A model generated the notes under the pieces. It saw only the letters and a program-made list of their open reading frames with translations, was not told where the DNA came from and did no database searches. Of a stretch of 64,000 nt of DNA, positions 51,174 to 59,856 are shown piece after piece. Positions within the stretch are counted from its first letter, which is position 1. Every line of letters starts with the position of its first letter. The translations under genes and the position numbers were made by a program. Source of the DNA: Nitrospira_D sp019636945 (lineage in GTDB: Bacteria > Nitrospirota > Nitrospiria > Nitrospirales > Nitrospiraceae); NCBI RefSeq assembly GCF_047338595.1, contig NZ_JBLFBO010000003.1:124001-188000 (forward strand), read 5' to 3'.

Positions 51174-52031
51174 TTACCGCGTGACCTTCTTCCAGTGATA
51201 GGTCCCACCATGTTCGCGTGGTGGAATATTCCTCTGTGTGCCGACTCTGGTATACCACCAGATTCCCTTGGCTTGCGTGCCGTCTTCTGAAAGGAGGACT
51301 TCAAATCCTCCCTCTCGATCATTGCCCGGCTGGTGCCAGGTGCCTTGCCACAAGCGATTCGTGATCGTAGTGGTCGTGAAGCGACCGCCATGCTGAGTGT
51401 ATGGCCCGTTTCCGTTCTTGTCGAACGTCGCTTTATAGCGCTTGTCATCCTCAACTTCGATGATGTCCCATTCTCCAATCAGGTCGATAGCAGATGGGGT
51501 TTGGGTATTCTCGCTGGTATGTATTGAGGAACCACTTGATGGTGAGGTGAGCGGGCCGTTCAGCTGAGCAGATCGAAAGGATTCATGCCACGATAATAAT
51601 TGCCATCGGCCGGCCCGTCGTTCCAGCACGCCGGTTTCCCTCATTGGAAGGACGGTTTGTTTGAGTCCTGACCCGTCGGCCACATAACGAATGTAGTCGA
51701 GTTCCATGGCATACCAGGCTAGATCCCCCTTCGTCCATACTTTGAGTTCTTTGATCGGAATCTCAAGTTTCTGAGCATTGAGGAATTCCTCCTTCATGCC
51801 CTGCTCAAGCTCAGGCCACCCGATGTATTTCCGACCGGCCACTCCGTAGCTGATGATATCGGCGTCGTGGGCCATCATGTGAGAGAGCGTCGGTAAATCC
51901 TTCTCGGCATTGGCACGCACGAGCCGTCGGATAGCAGACTCCGGATCAGTTGGTTCGGAGGCCGGCGCGGTCGTGACGGTGATTATGCATAGCGCCAGAC
52001 TTATCCAGACCGTACATCGGGAAGCATTCAT
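51174..52031 (-). CDS. Exported SnoaL-like protein with C-terminal beta domain
   Basis: A 285-residue exported protein (signal peptide to about 25, start following AGGAGTCATCA). Residues about 30-150 show a SnoaL/NTF2-like pattern (AIRRLVRANAEKDLPTLSHMMAHDADIISYG, LAWYAMELDYIRYV, RAGRWQLLSWHESFR). Residues about 185-285 form a beta-rich domain with several Trp (IGEWDIIEVEDDKRY, LWQGTWHQPG, GTYHWKKV). Function unknown; a binding role is plausible. Confidence 0.8.
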   Translation of the reverse strand: MNASRCTVWISLALCIITVTTAPASEPTDPESAIRRLVRANAEKDLPTLSHMMAHDADIISYGVAGRKYIGWPELEQGMKEEFLNAQKLEIPIKELKVWTKGDLAWYAMELDYIRYVADGSGLKQTVLPMRETGVLERRAGRWQLLSWHESFRSAQLNGPLTSPSSGSSIHTSENTQTPSAIDLIGEWDIIEVEDDKRYKATFDKNGNGPYTQHGGRFTTTTITNRLWQGTWHQPGNDREGGFEVLLSEDGTQAKGIWWYTRVGTQRNIPPREHGGTYHWKKVTR

Positions 52032-52288
52032 TGATGACTCCTGTTTCGTGACGGATTATCGATAGCACGGTGGTTGGCTCATAGTCAGTTGTGAGAGGCC
52101 AGATGCTCAACTCAGGACCACGGTCGGTATCCCATGAGAAGGGGCGTCGGTGTCAAGTCCTAAGATCATGCAGTGAGGTAGCCGGTGCGCAACGAGGAGT
52201 AGATTTGTCGGGAGATCGTCGAAGGGGAGGGCAACCCTGGACTTATTTTGGCCAAGCGGAAGTGACCAATTGCGGACGGACACTCACA

Positions 52289-52813
52289 TCAGCGTTCCCA
52301 TCGATAGCTGACGAGCAACGGCATGCCGGTCAGGACGGCGAGCACTCCGACCGGCAACATCCCCGCCACAGCATGTTGAAGGGCCATGTACTCATCGATC
52401 GTGAGGCCATGAAGCGGAAGGACGACCGCTGACTCCGTGAGAATCATCAAGACGAAGGCCACAAACCCGATGCCGAGCCGTATGCGCGGGAGGGGGGGCA
52501 GATGGAAGCGGTCGATCGTCCATTTCGCGCCGATGATCATGGCCAACAGGGTGTTGGGCACTTCGAGTAATCGAGCGATCAGTTCGCTGATGTGGAGGGC
52601 GATCACTTCAAGCCGCACGACCTCAAGCACGAATCCGACCCCGAGCGCGACGAGAAAATAGACGCCGCCGGCCCGTACCACCAGAGAGGCGCGGGTCTTG
52701 TGCCGGACGTCGGGGATTTTCGCAGGGAGGTTTGCTACGGGAGGGGCAGGGGCGTTGATCTGGTCGGTCGAGGGTTGTTCTTCGTGGTCACGTCTATGGC
52801 GTGGTGTGCTCAT
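52289..52813 (-). CDS. Four-helix membrane protein, unknown
   Basis: About 174 residues from ATG 52813. A polar N-terminus (1-45) is followed by about four transmembrane helices (VYFLVALGVGFVLEVV; LEVPNTLLAMIIGAKWTI; LGIGFVAFVLMILTESAV; AVAGMLPVGVLAVLTGMPLLV). No domain recognised. Confidence 0.7.
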   Translation of the reverse strand: MSTPRHRRDHEEQPSTDQINAPAPPVANLPAKIPDVRHKTRASLVVRAGGVYFLVALGVGFVLEVVRLEVIALHISELIARLLEVPNTLLAMIIGAKWTIDRFHLPPLPRIRLGIGFVAFVLMILTESAVVLPLHGLTIDEYMALQHAVAGMLPVGVLAVLTGMPLLVSYRWER

Positions 52814-53109
52814 ATGTGCGAGGTCAGTGTAGCGAAAAATCCTGGAGACGGCCAATGTTCTTCAAAGTTGTGCATGAGAGTGGAAGGTTATTTGTTTGTG
52901 CTGTTGCTCATCATGCCGGTTGAATAACAAATGCATGTATTGAATCGAACGGCCTTGTACGTTCTTTGCGTAGCGACGGTCGTTCTATCGCGGTCTGGGA
53001 ATGCGAGTGGAGCGAACGGGGTAGTAGATGACTTTCTTACGTACTCGCGGTAAGCTCAGGCCTCGGAAGGACATCTGCGATCGTGAGAATATTCATCAAG
53101 GGGGAGAGG

Positions 53110-53430
53110 ATGCGGAAAGGAATAAGCAGGGCAGTCTGTGCGTGCGCGTTACTCGTCGGACTCGGGATGGCTGGAACATCGGCAGTTGTCGCCGCCGATG
53201 AATCAATCATGGATGTGAACAGCCCTGATGCGATGAAATCTCTGCTGGAACAGCAAGTCGGAAAGCGCGTGAAGGTCAAGCTGTGTTCAGGCCAGGACGT
53301 CGAAGGCAAGGTCGCCAAGGTCGGTTCGCATGCGGTGCAGCTGACGGAGTTGGTCGGGATGGAGTTGTTCGATGCGACGGTTAAGCTGAATGATGTGGCG
53401 GCGGTGATTGTGCGGGCGCGCTCGAAATAG
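53110..53430 (+). CDS. Exported Sm/LSm-like protein
   Basis: About 106 residues with a signal peptide (about 1-28). The mature ~75 residues (SLLEQQVGKRVKVKLCSGQDVEGKVAKVGSHAVQLTEL...FDATVKLNDVAAVIV) follow the five-strand Sm/LSm pattern seen in Hfq-like proteins and in small secreted Sm-like proteins of unknown function. Export is inferred from the signal sequence; RNA binding outside the cytoplasm would be unexpected. The start may be 53083 or 53110. Confidence 0.75.
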   Translation: MRKGISRAVCACALLVGLGMAGTSAVVAADESIMDVNSPDAMKSLLEQQVGKRVKVKLCSGQDVEGKVAKVGSHAVQLTELVGMELFDATVKLNDVAAVIVRARSK

Positions 53431-53515
53431 TTAGACCCGACCGGGTAGCGAGTTGGTGATTCGTTTTTGGTAAGCAACGTATGGCGGACATTCTGCGAGA
53501 GCGAGGAGAGGTGGC

Positions 53516-54244
53516 ATGAAACACGGCAAAGGTCAGAAACGGGGAGAGGACGGCGATCAAGCCGATGAAGCTCGGAACGGGAGCGACCCGTTTCAACGAT
53601 TGCTTGGGCTCATGTTCAAGGCACATCCGTGGCATGGCGTGTCGATCGGTCAGGAAGCGCCGGACGTCGTCATGGCCTATATCGAAATCGTTCCAACCGA
53701 TACGGTTAAGTACGAGGTCGACAAGCGGAGCGGGTTCCTCAAAGTCGATCGGCCACAACGATTTTCGAATTGCTGTCCGGTTTATTACGGCCTCATTCCG
53801 CAGACCTACTCGGGAGAACAGGTGGCCGGGATCTTTGCAAAACGAGCTCGTCGGAAGGGCATGGTTGGGGACGGTGACCCGCTGGATATCTGTGTCTTGT
53901 CCGAAAAAAACATTCCGCATAGCGATATCTTACTCACGGCACTCCCGATCGGCGGGTTGAGTATGGCCGATGGTGGGGAAGCCGACGACAAGATCATCGC
54001 CGTGATGCGGGACGACGCGGTGTACGGCAATTTTACGGACATCTCACAATGCCCGACCTCACTTCTTGAGCGTCTCCAACATTATTTTTTGACCTATAAG
54101 AGTGCGCCGGGAACGAATCAGCATAAAGTGGAAATTACCAGTGTCTATGGACGGGAGGAAGCGCTCAAAGTCATTCGTGCGAGCCATGCCGACTACCGGG
54201 CCCAATATCCGGAACTCAGCTCCTTGTGGCCGAAGCAGCTGTAG
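53516..54244 (+). CDS. ppa: Inorganic pyrophosphatase (family I)
   Basis: A 242-residue soluble enzyme hydrolysing PPi to 2 Pi. The family signature DGDPLDICVLSE and the upstream KYEVDKRSGFLKVDRPQRFSNCCPVYYGLIPQTY block provide the metal and phosphate ligands. The ~50-residue N-terminal extension makes it longer than the E. coli enzyme (about 176). Cytoplasmic. The N-terminal Met follows GAGAGGTGGC. Confidence 0.92.
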   Translation: MKHGKGQKRGEDGDQADEARNGSDPFQRLLGLMFKAHPWHGVSIGQEAPDVVMAYIEIVPTDTVKYEVDKRSGFLKVDRPQRFSNCCPVYYGLIPQTYSGEQVAGIFAKRARRKGMVGDGDPLDICVLSEKNIPHSDILLTALPIGGLSMADGGEADDKIIAVMRDDAVYGNFTDISQCPTSLLERLQHYFLTYKSAPGTNQHKVEITSVYGREEALKVIRASHADYRAQYPELSSLWPKQL

Positions 54245-54280
54245 GACGTGCCCTACGCCGCTGTGACTATATTCGTTATT

Positions 54281-54345
54281 CGTGAAGCGTGAAGCGTGAA
54301 GCGTCTGAGTCCGGAACGAAATACGATTCACGTGCGACGTTCACG
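54281..54345. repeat. Imperfect palindrome, copy B of a GTGAAGCGTGAAGC spacer repeat
   Basis: It contains three tandem GTGAAGC words (54282-54303) and then CGATTCACGTGCGACGTTCACG. From 54289 it is homologous along its length to copy A at 47920-47980. It lies about 40 bases after the pyrophosphatase stop. Confidence 0.75.
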
Positions 54346-54407
54346 CTGCCGGTTCTGTCGATTCGCTTTTGCCCACCGCATGATGGTGGTAGGCTATCTA
54401 TCAGCCT

Positions 54408-54716
54408 ATGCCACGCTCTTCCCTTCACCCGCCGATTGCTGAGACCGCGCAAAGGTCCCTCTTCGATCAACCCATCTCTGACGCGGCTGTGGCGGCCTTG
54501 TGGCAAGGTCAAGTCACCGATGCGATCATCTTGGTTCGCAAAGAACAACATGTTGATTTGAAAGAGGCCAAAGCTTCCGTCGATGCCTATCTACGAAGTC
54601 AGCCCGCGTTGCAACGTCGAATCGAGCAGGATCAGTCCGATGCTCGAACGGGATTGTTTCGTTGGGCGGTGTTTTTTCTGATAGGAGGCGCCGGCCTGCT
54701 GTATTTCCTCACGTAG
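54408..54716 (+). CDS. Membrane-anchored protein with L7/L12 C-terminal-like domain
   Basis: A 102-residue protein. Residues about 26-68 (AVAALWQGQVTDAIILVRKEQHVDLKEAKASVDAYL) follow the helix-strand-helix pattern of the ribosomal L7/L12 C-terminal domain. Residues about 84-101 form a transmembrane helix, so the domain would face the cytoplasm. It is not a ribosomal protein by context or length. Function unknown. Confidence 0.7.
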   Translation: MPRSSLHPPIAETAQRSLFDQPISDAAVAALWQGQVTDAIILVRKEQHVDLKEAKASVDAYLRSQPALQRRIEQDQSDARTGLFRWAVFFLIGGAGLLYFLT

Positions 54717-54728
54717 CGGAGGATCAGT

Positions 54729-54929
54729 ATGGAGACAGTCTACATGCTTCTGGCGCTCACTGGAGCAGCGGCCTCGTTTATCACCTTTTGCCTGATGCGA
54801 TTCCCTCATATCCGGCGGGCGCGGTTTCAACCGTCCGGTCCGTTTTCCTTTCTGGTGTCATTCTCCACGGCCTTCGTCATTTTCTTCATCTCCGTGTTAG
54901 CCGTCTACGCCCAAGCTGTCCGACACTGA
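54729..54929 (+). CDS. Small two-helix membrane protein
   Basis: A 66-residue protein with GGAGGATCAGT before the ATG, and two transmembrane helices (about 5-22 and 42-62) with a basic loop (RFPHIRRARFQ). It starts 12 bases after the preceding gene's stop, so they are probably co-transcribed. No family recognised. Confidence 0.6.
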   Translation: METVYMLLALTGAAASFITFCLMRFPHIRRARFQPSGPFSFLVSFSTAFVIFFISVLAVYAQAVRH

Positions 54930-55094
54930 ACGGATGGATGGGACAGTCGGGACGTCCGATCGCCCTGGATCCGACTGTAACCTGACGATCCAAATACCGG
55001 TTGATTCCCTGCAGTTCAGAAGGAGCTATGGAATTTGGACTTTCGACCCGGTATGCTTCGTCGCGTCACATAGCGATGCCGTATGAGTTGATCC

Positions 55095-55691
55095 TTGATC
55101 AAATTCGGAATCATCCGAGAAGCACGTATTGTTGGAGCGGTTGCCGTGGAGTTTGTATCGACGGGGCTTGATGAGGGGCATGGGAACGGCTCGATCACCG
55201 AGATTTTGGCGGAAGATCACCGGAGACTTGAGCGATTACTGGACTCGGCGGTTGTTGGAGAGGGGCACGTGGAGCGGGAATCCTACAATCGCTTTCGAGC
55301 CGGGCTCTTGCGCCACATCGGGATGGAGGAAAAGATTCTTCTTCCTGCGGCTCAGCGGCGGCGTGGGGGAGAGCCGCTTCCCATCGCGACCAAACTCCGG
55401 CTTGATCATGGAGCGATTGCGGCTTTGCTCATGCCGACTCCCACGTCAGGTGTCCTGGCGACACTGCGCATGATCCTTGAACAACATAACCTTCTCGAAG
55501 AAGGCTCAGACGGCCTCTACCGGACTTGTGACAGGCTTTTGAGGGACGAGGCTGATCAGCTGATGGCTCAACTTCATGTGGCTCCGGACGTGACGGTCCT
55601 GCCATGTTCCGATGCTCCGGCTGTCCTGGGCGCTGTCCGTCGGGCGGTGCAGCGAGCCGGTTTCAAGATTTCCAGCGATTTCCCCGGATGA
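55095..55691 (+). CDS. Hemerythrin-like (HHE) domain protein
   Basis: About 198 residues. The start is uncertain: TTG 55095 or GTG 55146, the latter giving about 181 residues. The HHE cation-binding pattern is visible in TEILAEDHRRLERLLD, LLRHIGMEEKILLPA, LRLDHGAIAALL and EQHNLLEEGSDGLY, supplying His/Glu/Asp ligands for a di-iron site. The C-terminal ~45 residues carry an additional short domain of unknown role. Possible oxygen or nitric-oxide related function. Confidence 0.8.
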   Translation: MIKFGIIREARIVGAVAVEFVSTGLDEGHGNGSITEILAEDHRRLERLLDSAVVGEGHVERESYNRFRAGLLRHIGMEEKILLPAAQRRRGGEPLPIATKLRLDHGAIAALLMPTPTSGVLATLRMILEQHNLLEEGSDGLYRTCDRLLRDEADQLMAQLHVAPDVTVLPCSDAPAVLGAVRRAVQRAGFKISSDFPG

Positions 55692-55737
55692 TCAGTCTCC
55701 TCTTCCGAGAGCAATGTGATACACTGCCGAGTCAATC

Positions 55738-57342
55738 ATGATGTCTGACACGACTCTCTTGAACGAACTTGCGGCTGCGACCAGGCAACGGCGGACCTTT
55801 GCCATTATCAGCCATCCGGATGCCGGAAAAACGACGTTGACCGAAAAACTTCTGCTCTATTCCGGTCTAATCCGTACGGCCGGCATGGTGCGCGGACGCA
55901 AGGGTGGAAAGACGACGGCCTCGGATTGGATGGGCATGGAGCAGGAACGAGGAATTTCGATCACCGCGTCCGCGATGCAGTTTCCGTATAAGGGCGCGGT
56001 CATCAACTTGCTCGATACGCCGGGTCACCAGGATTTTTCTGAAGATACCTATCGCACCTTGACCGCTGCGGATAGCGCCATTATGGTGATCGACGCGGCG
56101 AAAGGTGTGGAAACACAAACCCGAAAACTTTTTGCTGTGTGCCGCATGCGGAGGATTCCGGTCCTGACGTTGATCAATAAAATGGATCTGCCTGGGCGTC
56201 CTCCCCTGGATCTCATGACGGAGGTGGAGCAGGCGTTGAATATTCACGCGAGCGCCGTCAACTGGCCGATCGGGTCTGGCAGCGACTTTGTGGGCATTGT
56301 GACCAGAGTGGATAGTCAGGTGCAGTTGTTCAGTAAGACCATGCATGGCGGAGCGACCAAGGTGGAGACCGATATGCTGCCGTTCTCGGAGCTTGGCTCA
56401 CACGGCCGAGTGACGGAAGAGATGTTGGCGCAAGTGCAGCATGATCTGGAGCTCTTGGAGATTGCCGGGAATCCGTTCACGCGCGAACAGTTTCTCAGCG
56501 GTGACGTGACTCCGGTGTTTTTCGCCTCCGCGCTCACGAACTTCGGTATTGAGAGTTTTCTGGACGCTTTTGTGGAGTTGGCCCCCAGCCCCGGTGCGCG
56601 GTCGGCTGACGGGGAGGATGGAGCTGAACTCACGGTCGACCCGATTGATATGCCGTTCAGCGCCTATGTGTTTAAGCTCCAGGCGAATATGAATCCAAAA
56701 CATCGTGACAGTACCGCATTTCTTCGCGTCTGCTCAGGACGTTTCGAGCGAGATATGGTCGTGAAACATCATCGGCTGGGTCGCGACATTCGTTTGGCAC
56801 GACCGCACAGCCTCGTGGCACAGGAGCGGAGTACGGTCGAGGAGGCGTATCCGGGCGACATCATCGGGATTATCAACCCCGGCGTCTTTGCCATCGGCGA
56901 TACGGTCTCGGTGACCGGCGGCTTCAACTTCAAGCCGTTGCCGCAGTTCCAGCCTGAAATCTTCGCGCGTCTTCGACCGACGGATGTCGGGAAGCGAAAA
57001 GCCTTCGACAAGGGTGTCTCCCAGATGGCTCAGGAAGGAACCGTCCAGATCATGCGCAGTTTTCATGATCAGGAGATCTTGATTGCCGCCGTCGGTCGAC
57101 TGCAGTTCGATGTGTTACAGTACCGGCTGCGCAATGAGTATCGCGTGGAAACGATCCTCGATGCGTTGCCCTTCAGCTGTAGCGCTTGGCTGGAGGGGGA
57201 GCCGTCCACCTTTAAATCACCGTCGGCTTCGATGATGGTGAAAGACCAACGGGATCGTGTTGTCGTCCTCTTTGGCGATCAGCTGATGAAGACCATCGCG
57301 CGGGATCGAAACCCCGATCATGTGCTGCGGGACATGGGCTAG
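55738..57342 (+). CDS. prfC: Peptide chain release factor 3
   Basis: A 534-residue GTPase that recycles class 1 release factors from the ribosome. All G motifs are present: SHPDAGKTTLTEKLL, GRKGGKTTASDWMGMEQERGISITASAMQF, DTPGHQDFSEDTYRTL and NKMD. Domain II/III residues follow, consistent with RF3 rather than EF-G (no domain IV; usual length about 525). A short spacer separates it from the convergent FG-GAP gene, with a hairpin at 57437-57484. Confidence 0.95.
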   Translation: MMSDTTLLNELAAATRQRRTFAIISHPDAGKTTLTEKLLLYSGLIRTAGMVRGRKGGKTTASDWMGMEQERGISITASAMQFPYKGAVINLLDTPGHQDFSEDTYRTLTAADSAIMVIDAAKGVETQTRKLFAVCRMRRIPVLTLINKMDLPGRPPLDLMTEVEQALNIHASAVNWPIGSGSDFVGIVTRVDSQVQLFSKTMHGGATKVETDMLPFSELGSHGRVTEEMLAQVQHDLELLEIAGNPFTREQFLSGDVTPVFFASALTNFGIESFLDAFVELAPSPGARSADGEDGAELTVDPIDMPFSAYVFKLQANMNPKHRDSTAFLRVCSGRFERDMVVKHHRLGRDIRLARPHSLVAQERSTVEEAYPGDIIGIINPGVFAIGDTVSVTGGFNFKPLPQFQPEIFARLRPTDVGKRKAFDKGVSQMAQEGTVQIMRSFHDQEILIAAVGRLQFDVLQYRLRNEYRVETILDALPFSCSAWLEGEPSTFKSPSASMMVKDQRDRVVVLFGDQLMKTIARDRNPDHVLRDMG

Positions 57343-57436
57343 CAGCTGCAGGCGTGCAGTAATCGACTAGTAACTGTCTTTTCTTTATTTTTCGATCGCA
57401 CAAGGTCAGCCTCCGCCGAATGTCACGGAGTACAGT

Positions 57437-57484
57437 GGCGGGCCGTCGATCACTGTGTGAAGTCACAGAGTTGCCCGGCCCGCC
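57437..57484. terminator. Two-tier hairpin between convergent genes
   Basis: The outer 9-bp stem GGCGGGCCG (57437-57445) / CGGCCCGCC (57476-57484) encloses an inner 5-bp stem CTGTG/CACAG (57453-57457, 57464-57468). It lies 95 bases after prfC and 21 bases beyond the 3' end of the FG-GAP gene. It may terminate transcription in both directions; no clear U-tract is seen on either side. Confidence 0.6.
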
Positions 57485-57505
57485 ATATGAATCTGTCGGC
57501 ACGGG

Positions 57506-58969
57506 CTATTGAAAGACATAGACAGCGCCGCTGTCGGTGGCGCTATTGTCCGTCTGAATGCCGTTGATGCCGGTGGCATGGCTGTCTTCTAAGTAGGCTC
57601 CACTCACAATCGTGCCGTTGTTTGCGGCAATCGCACTGCCAAATGAGTCTCCCGCCTCTCTATTGGAAGCTTTGACGTAGTCGCGTTGAGTCCACGTCGT
57701 GCCGCTGCGTGTGAAGACATAGAGGGCGCCGCTGTCGGACGCACTGTTGTTTGTGCCGTCACCATTGATGCCGGTAGCGGCACTATCTTCTCCAGATGCA
57801 CCGACGGCGAGAGTGTCTCCATGGACCGCTACGCTGATGCCAAATTGATCGCCATTTTCCGTATTGGCTCCCTGCAGCAGGGCCTCTTGGGTCCAGAGCC
57901 CTCCGCTACGGGTAAAGATATAGGCAGTGCTGGCGTTATCAGTGCCAACTGCCAGGGTATTGTTGTCGAGAGAGAGGCTTCCACCAAAGCTTGAATTCGC
58001 TGCTGAGTTAGAAGCCTTCACATAGGCCTGTTGGGACCAGGTATTACCGCTGCGGGTAAAAACATAGACCGCTCCGCTGCCGCTGGCACTATTGTCCCCC
58101 TGGTTCCCACCGATACCAGTGGCGGCACTATCTTCTCCAACGGCCCCGACCGCGAGGGTGTCATGACTCAGCGCGACACTGTTCCCAAATTGATCCCCGC
58201 CCTGGGAATTCGAGGACTTGATATAGGCCTGTTGTGACCAGGTCGTCCCACTTCTGGTAAAGACATAGACGGCTCCGCTCGATGGGGCACCGGTGCCGAC
58301 TTCGGATCCATTGATCCCGGTCGAGGCGCTGTCTTCACCCTCCGCGCCGATGGCGATGGTGTCTCCGTCAATCGCGACAGTATTGCCGAAATTGTTGAAC
58401 CCAGCAGTGGAGGGTTTCAGATAGGCTTGTTGGGTCCAGGTGGTGCCGTTTCGGACGAAAACATAGGCGGCACCGGCCTGAGCAACGCTGTTGTCCGACT
58501 GGTTTCCAGTGACCCCAGTGGCATTGCTGTCTTCTCCCTGTGCTCCCACGACGATGGTGTTGCCGCTGATCGCCACACTGGTGCCGAAGGTATCTAGATC
58601 GTCAGGATTGGAGGCCTTCAAATAGGCCTGTTGTGTCCAGATGCCTCCGCTGCGCACAAAGACATAGACCGCACCGATGTCATTCCCGCTATTATTGGAT
58701 TGATTGCCGTTGATACCGGACGATCCACTGTCCTCCTCCTGCGCACCGACGACCAGGGTATCTCCGTCTATCGCGACGGCGGACCCAAATTTGTCGTTGG
58801 GATCTGTATTTGACGCTTTGAGATAGGCCTGCTGGGCGAGGGAGGATTCTGGAAGCGGGCTGCTGTTCCCGCAGCCAGCCATGCCGAGAGATGCATTGAT
58901 GATACATGCCAACGCTGCGCTCTGCCAAAGGCGGTGGGGGTGTGGCTGCAAGTGAGGTCCGAACGTCAT
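57506..58969 (-). CDS. FG-GAP repeat lipoprotein (integrin-alpha-like propeller)
   Basis: A 487-residue exported protein with a signal sequence and lipobox LGMAGC. The mature part is seven ~60-residue repeats with FG-S/T-VAIDGDTLVVGA and EDSxATGINGNQ motifs and a C-terminal AVYVF strand, as in FG-GAP/integrin-like beta-propellers. The fifth repeat lacks the EDSxATG loop and is shorter. Seven repeats fit a seven-bladed propeller. Likely on the cell surface; ligand unknown. Confidence 0.88.
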   Translation of the reverse strand: MTFGPHLQPHPHRLWQSAALACIINASLGMAGCGNSSPLPESSLAQQAYLKASNTDPNDKFGSAVAIDGDTLVVGAQEEDSGSSGINGNQSNNSGNDIGAVYVFVRSGGIWTQQAYLKASNPDDLDTFGTSVAISGNTIVVGAQGEDSNATGVTGNQSDNSVAQAGAAYVFVRNGTTWTQQAYLKPSTAGFNNFGNTVAIDGDTIAIGAEGEDSASTGINGSEVGTGAPSSGAVYVFTRSGTTWSQQAYIKSSNSQGGDQFGNSVALSHDTLAVGAVGEDSAATGIGGNQGDNSASGSGAVYVFTRSGNTWSQQAYVKASNSAANSSFGGSLSLDNNTLAVGTDNASTAYIFTRSGGLWTQEALLQGANTENGDQFGISVAVHGDTLAVGASGEDSAATGINGDGTNNSASDSGALYVFTRSGTTWTQRDYVKASNREAGDSFGSAIAANNGTIVSGAYLEDSHATGINGIQTDNSATDSGAVYVFQ

Positions 58970-59149
58970 GTCTGCCTCCGGTCATGTGGACGTTGTGGGA
59001 TGCAGTGGATTACAACACTGGCGTCGTCCCCGAAAGATACCAATGACCTGTGTGCGTTCAAAGCAATAGGTGGAAATTCGCAGGCACGCAGGAGGAGAGG
59101 GAATGAGCAGGAAGGCTTGCGTCTCTCGTGAGAGACTGCCGTATTCAGG

Positions 59150-59749
59150 TCAGCGGGGAGCCGAGGATTTCATCAGGCTGTCGGCCTGCGGCGGTAGGAA
59201 GCCGAGGTAGCCTCGGTGCCGTTCCGCCAACTCCAAGACCGTGAAGGGTTGACCGTCGACCATCTCAGGGGAAGAAAAGATCTGCCGGAGATGGCCGCCA
59301 GGCTCTCCGACGATGTTGCCGGCAAAGACCACACCGTTTTGTTTCAACCGGGCGACCGCCTGTTCGATGTCCTCGACTCGTACGGCGACATGGTGAAAGA
59401 CTTTGTCGCCGTACTTGTTCACCCAGCCGGGAATAATGCTGGTCTTGCCTCGCTCGTCCGGGTAGGCCTGATCGACGAAGAGGCCGGGATAGCCAGGTTT
59501 ACGATAGACCTTTGCGTACCAGTCGTCATACTGCAACGTCTCATCGTACCCATAGCCTAGCGCCACAAACGGTTCTGCGCCCCGGTCGATGTCGTGCGTC
59601 CTGATGGTGACATGATCGATGACCGGCCAGAAGCCCACGCCGGTTTCGTCCAACATCGCCTTCAGGACGCCGGCAGCTTGGTTGCGCGCGACATACTCGG
59701 CGACCATGCGTTCCATGAGCGTGTCCAAGGCTGTGGCCTGATCGTTCAT
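59150..59749 (-). CDS. VOC (glyoxalase/dioxygenase-fold) family protein
   Basis: A 199-residue protein: helical N-terminus (1-40), then paired VOC modules with likely metal ligands His 45 (DHVTIRTHD), a His in VFHHVAVRVED and Glu in FTVLELAERHRG. The spacing is like the metal-binding half of HPPD-type or DUF1338-type dioxygenases. The start follows AAGGAGCCGCT. Located after an aminoadipate-semialdehyde-type dehydrogenase gene, it could act on a later step of lysine degradation. That is inference from context. Confidence 0.75.
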   Translation of the reverse strand: MNDQATALDTLMERMVAEYVARNQAAGVLKAMLDETGVGFWPVIDHVTIRTHDIDRGAEPFVALGYGYDETLQYDDWYAKVYRKPGYPGLFVDQAYPDERGKTSIIPGWVNKYGDKVFHHVAVRVEDIEQAVARLKQNGVVFAGNIVGEPGGHLRQIFSSPEMVDGQPFTVLELAERHRGYLGFLPPQADSLMKSSAPR

Positions 59750-59778
59750 AGCGGCTCCTTTCCGAAGAAGAGTCAGGA

Positions 59779-59844
59779 GTCATTGGTCAAAGGTCATGCG
59801 AATGAAGCCATCGTTCTTTTTGCGCGTGACGAATGACCATTGAC
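59779..59844. repeat. Imperfect palindromic spacer (GGTCATTGGTCAAAGGTCA words)
   Basis: The left arm 59779-59796 (GTCATTGGTCAAAGGTCA) and right arm 59827-59844 (TGACGAATGACCATTGAC) are complementary at about 14 of 18 positions. It lies in the gap between the aldehyde dehydrogenase and VOC genes. Confidence 0.65.
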
Positions 59845-59856
59845 TGCCGACCGTTT

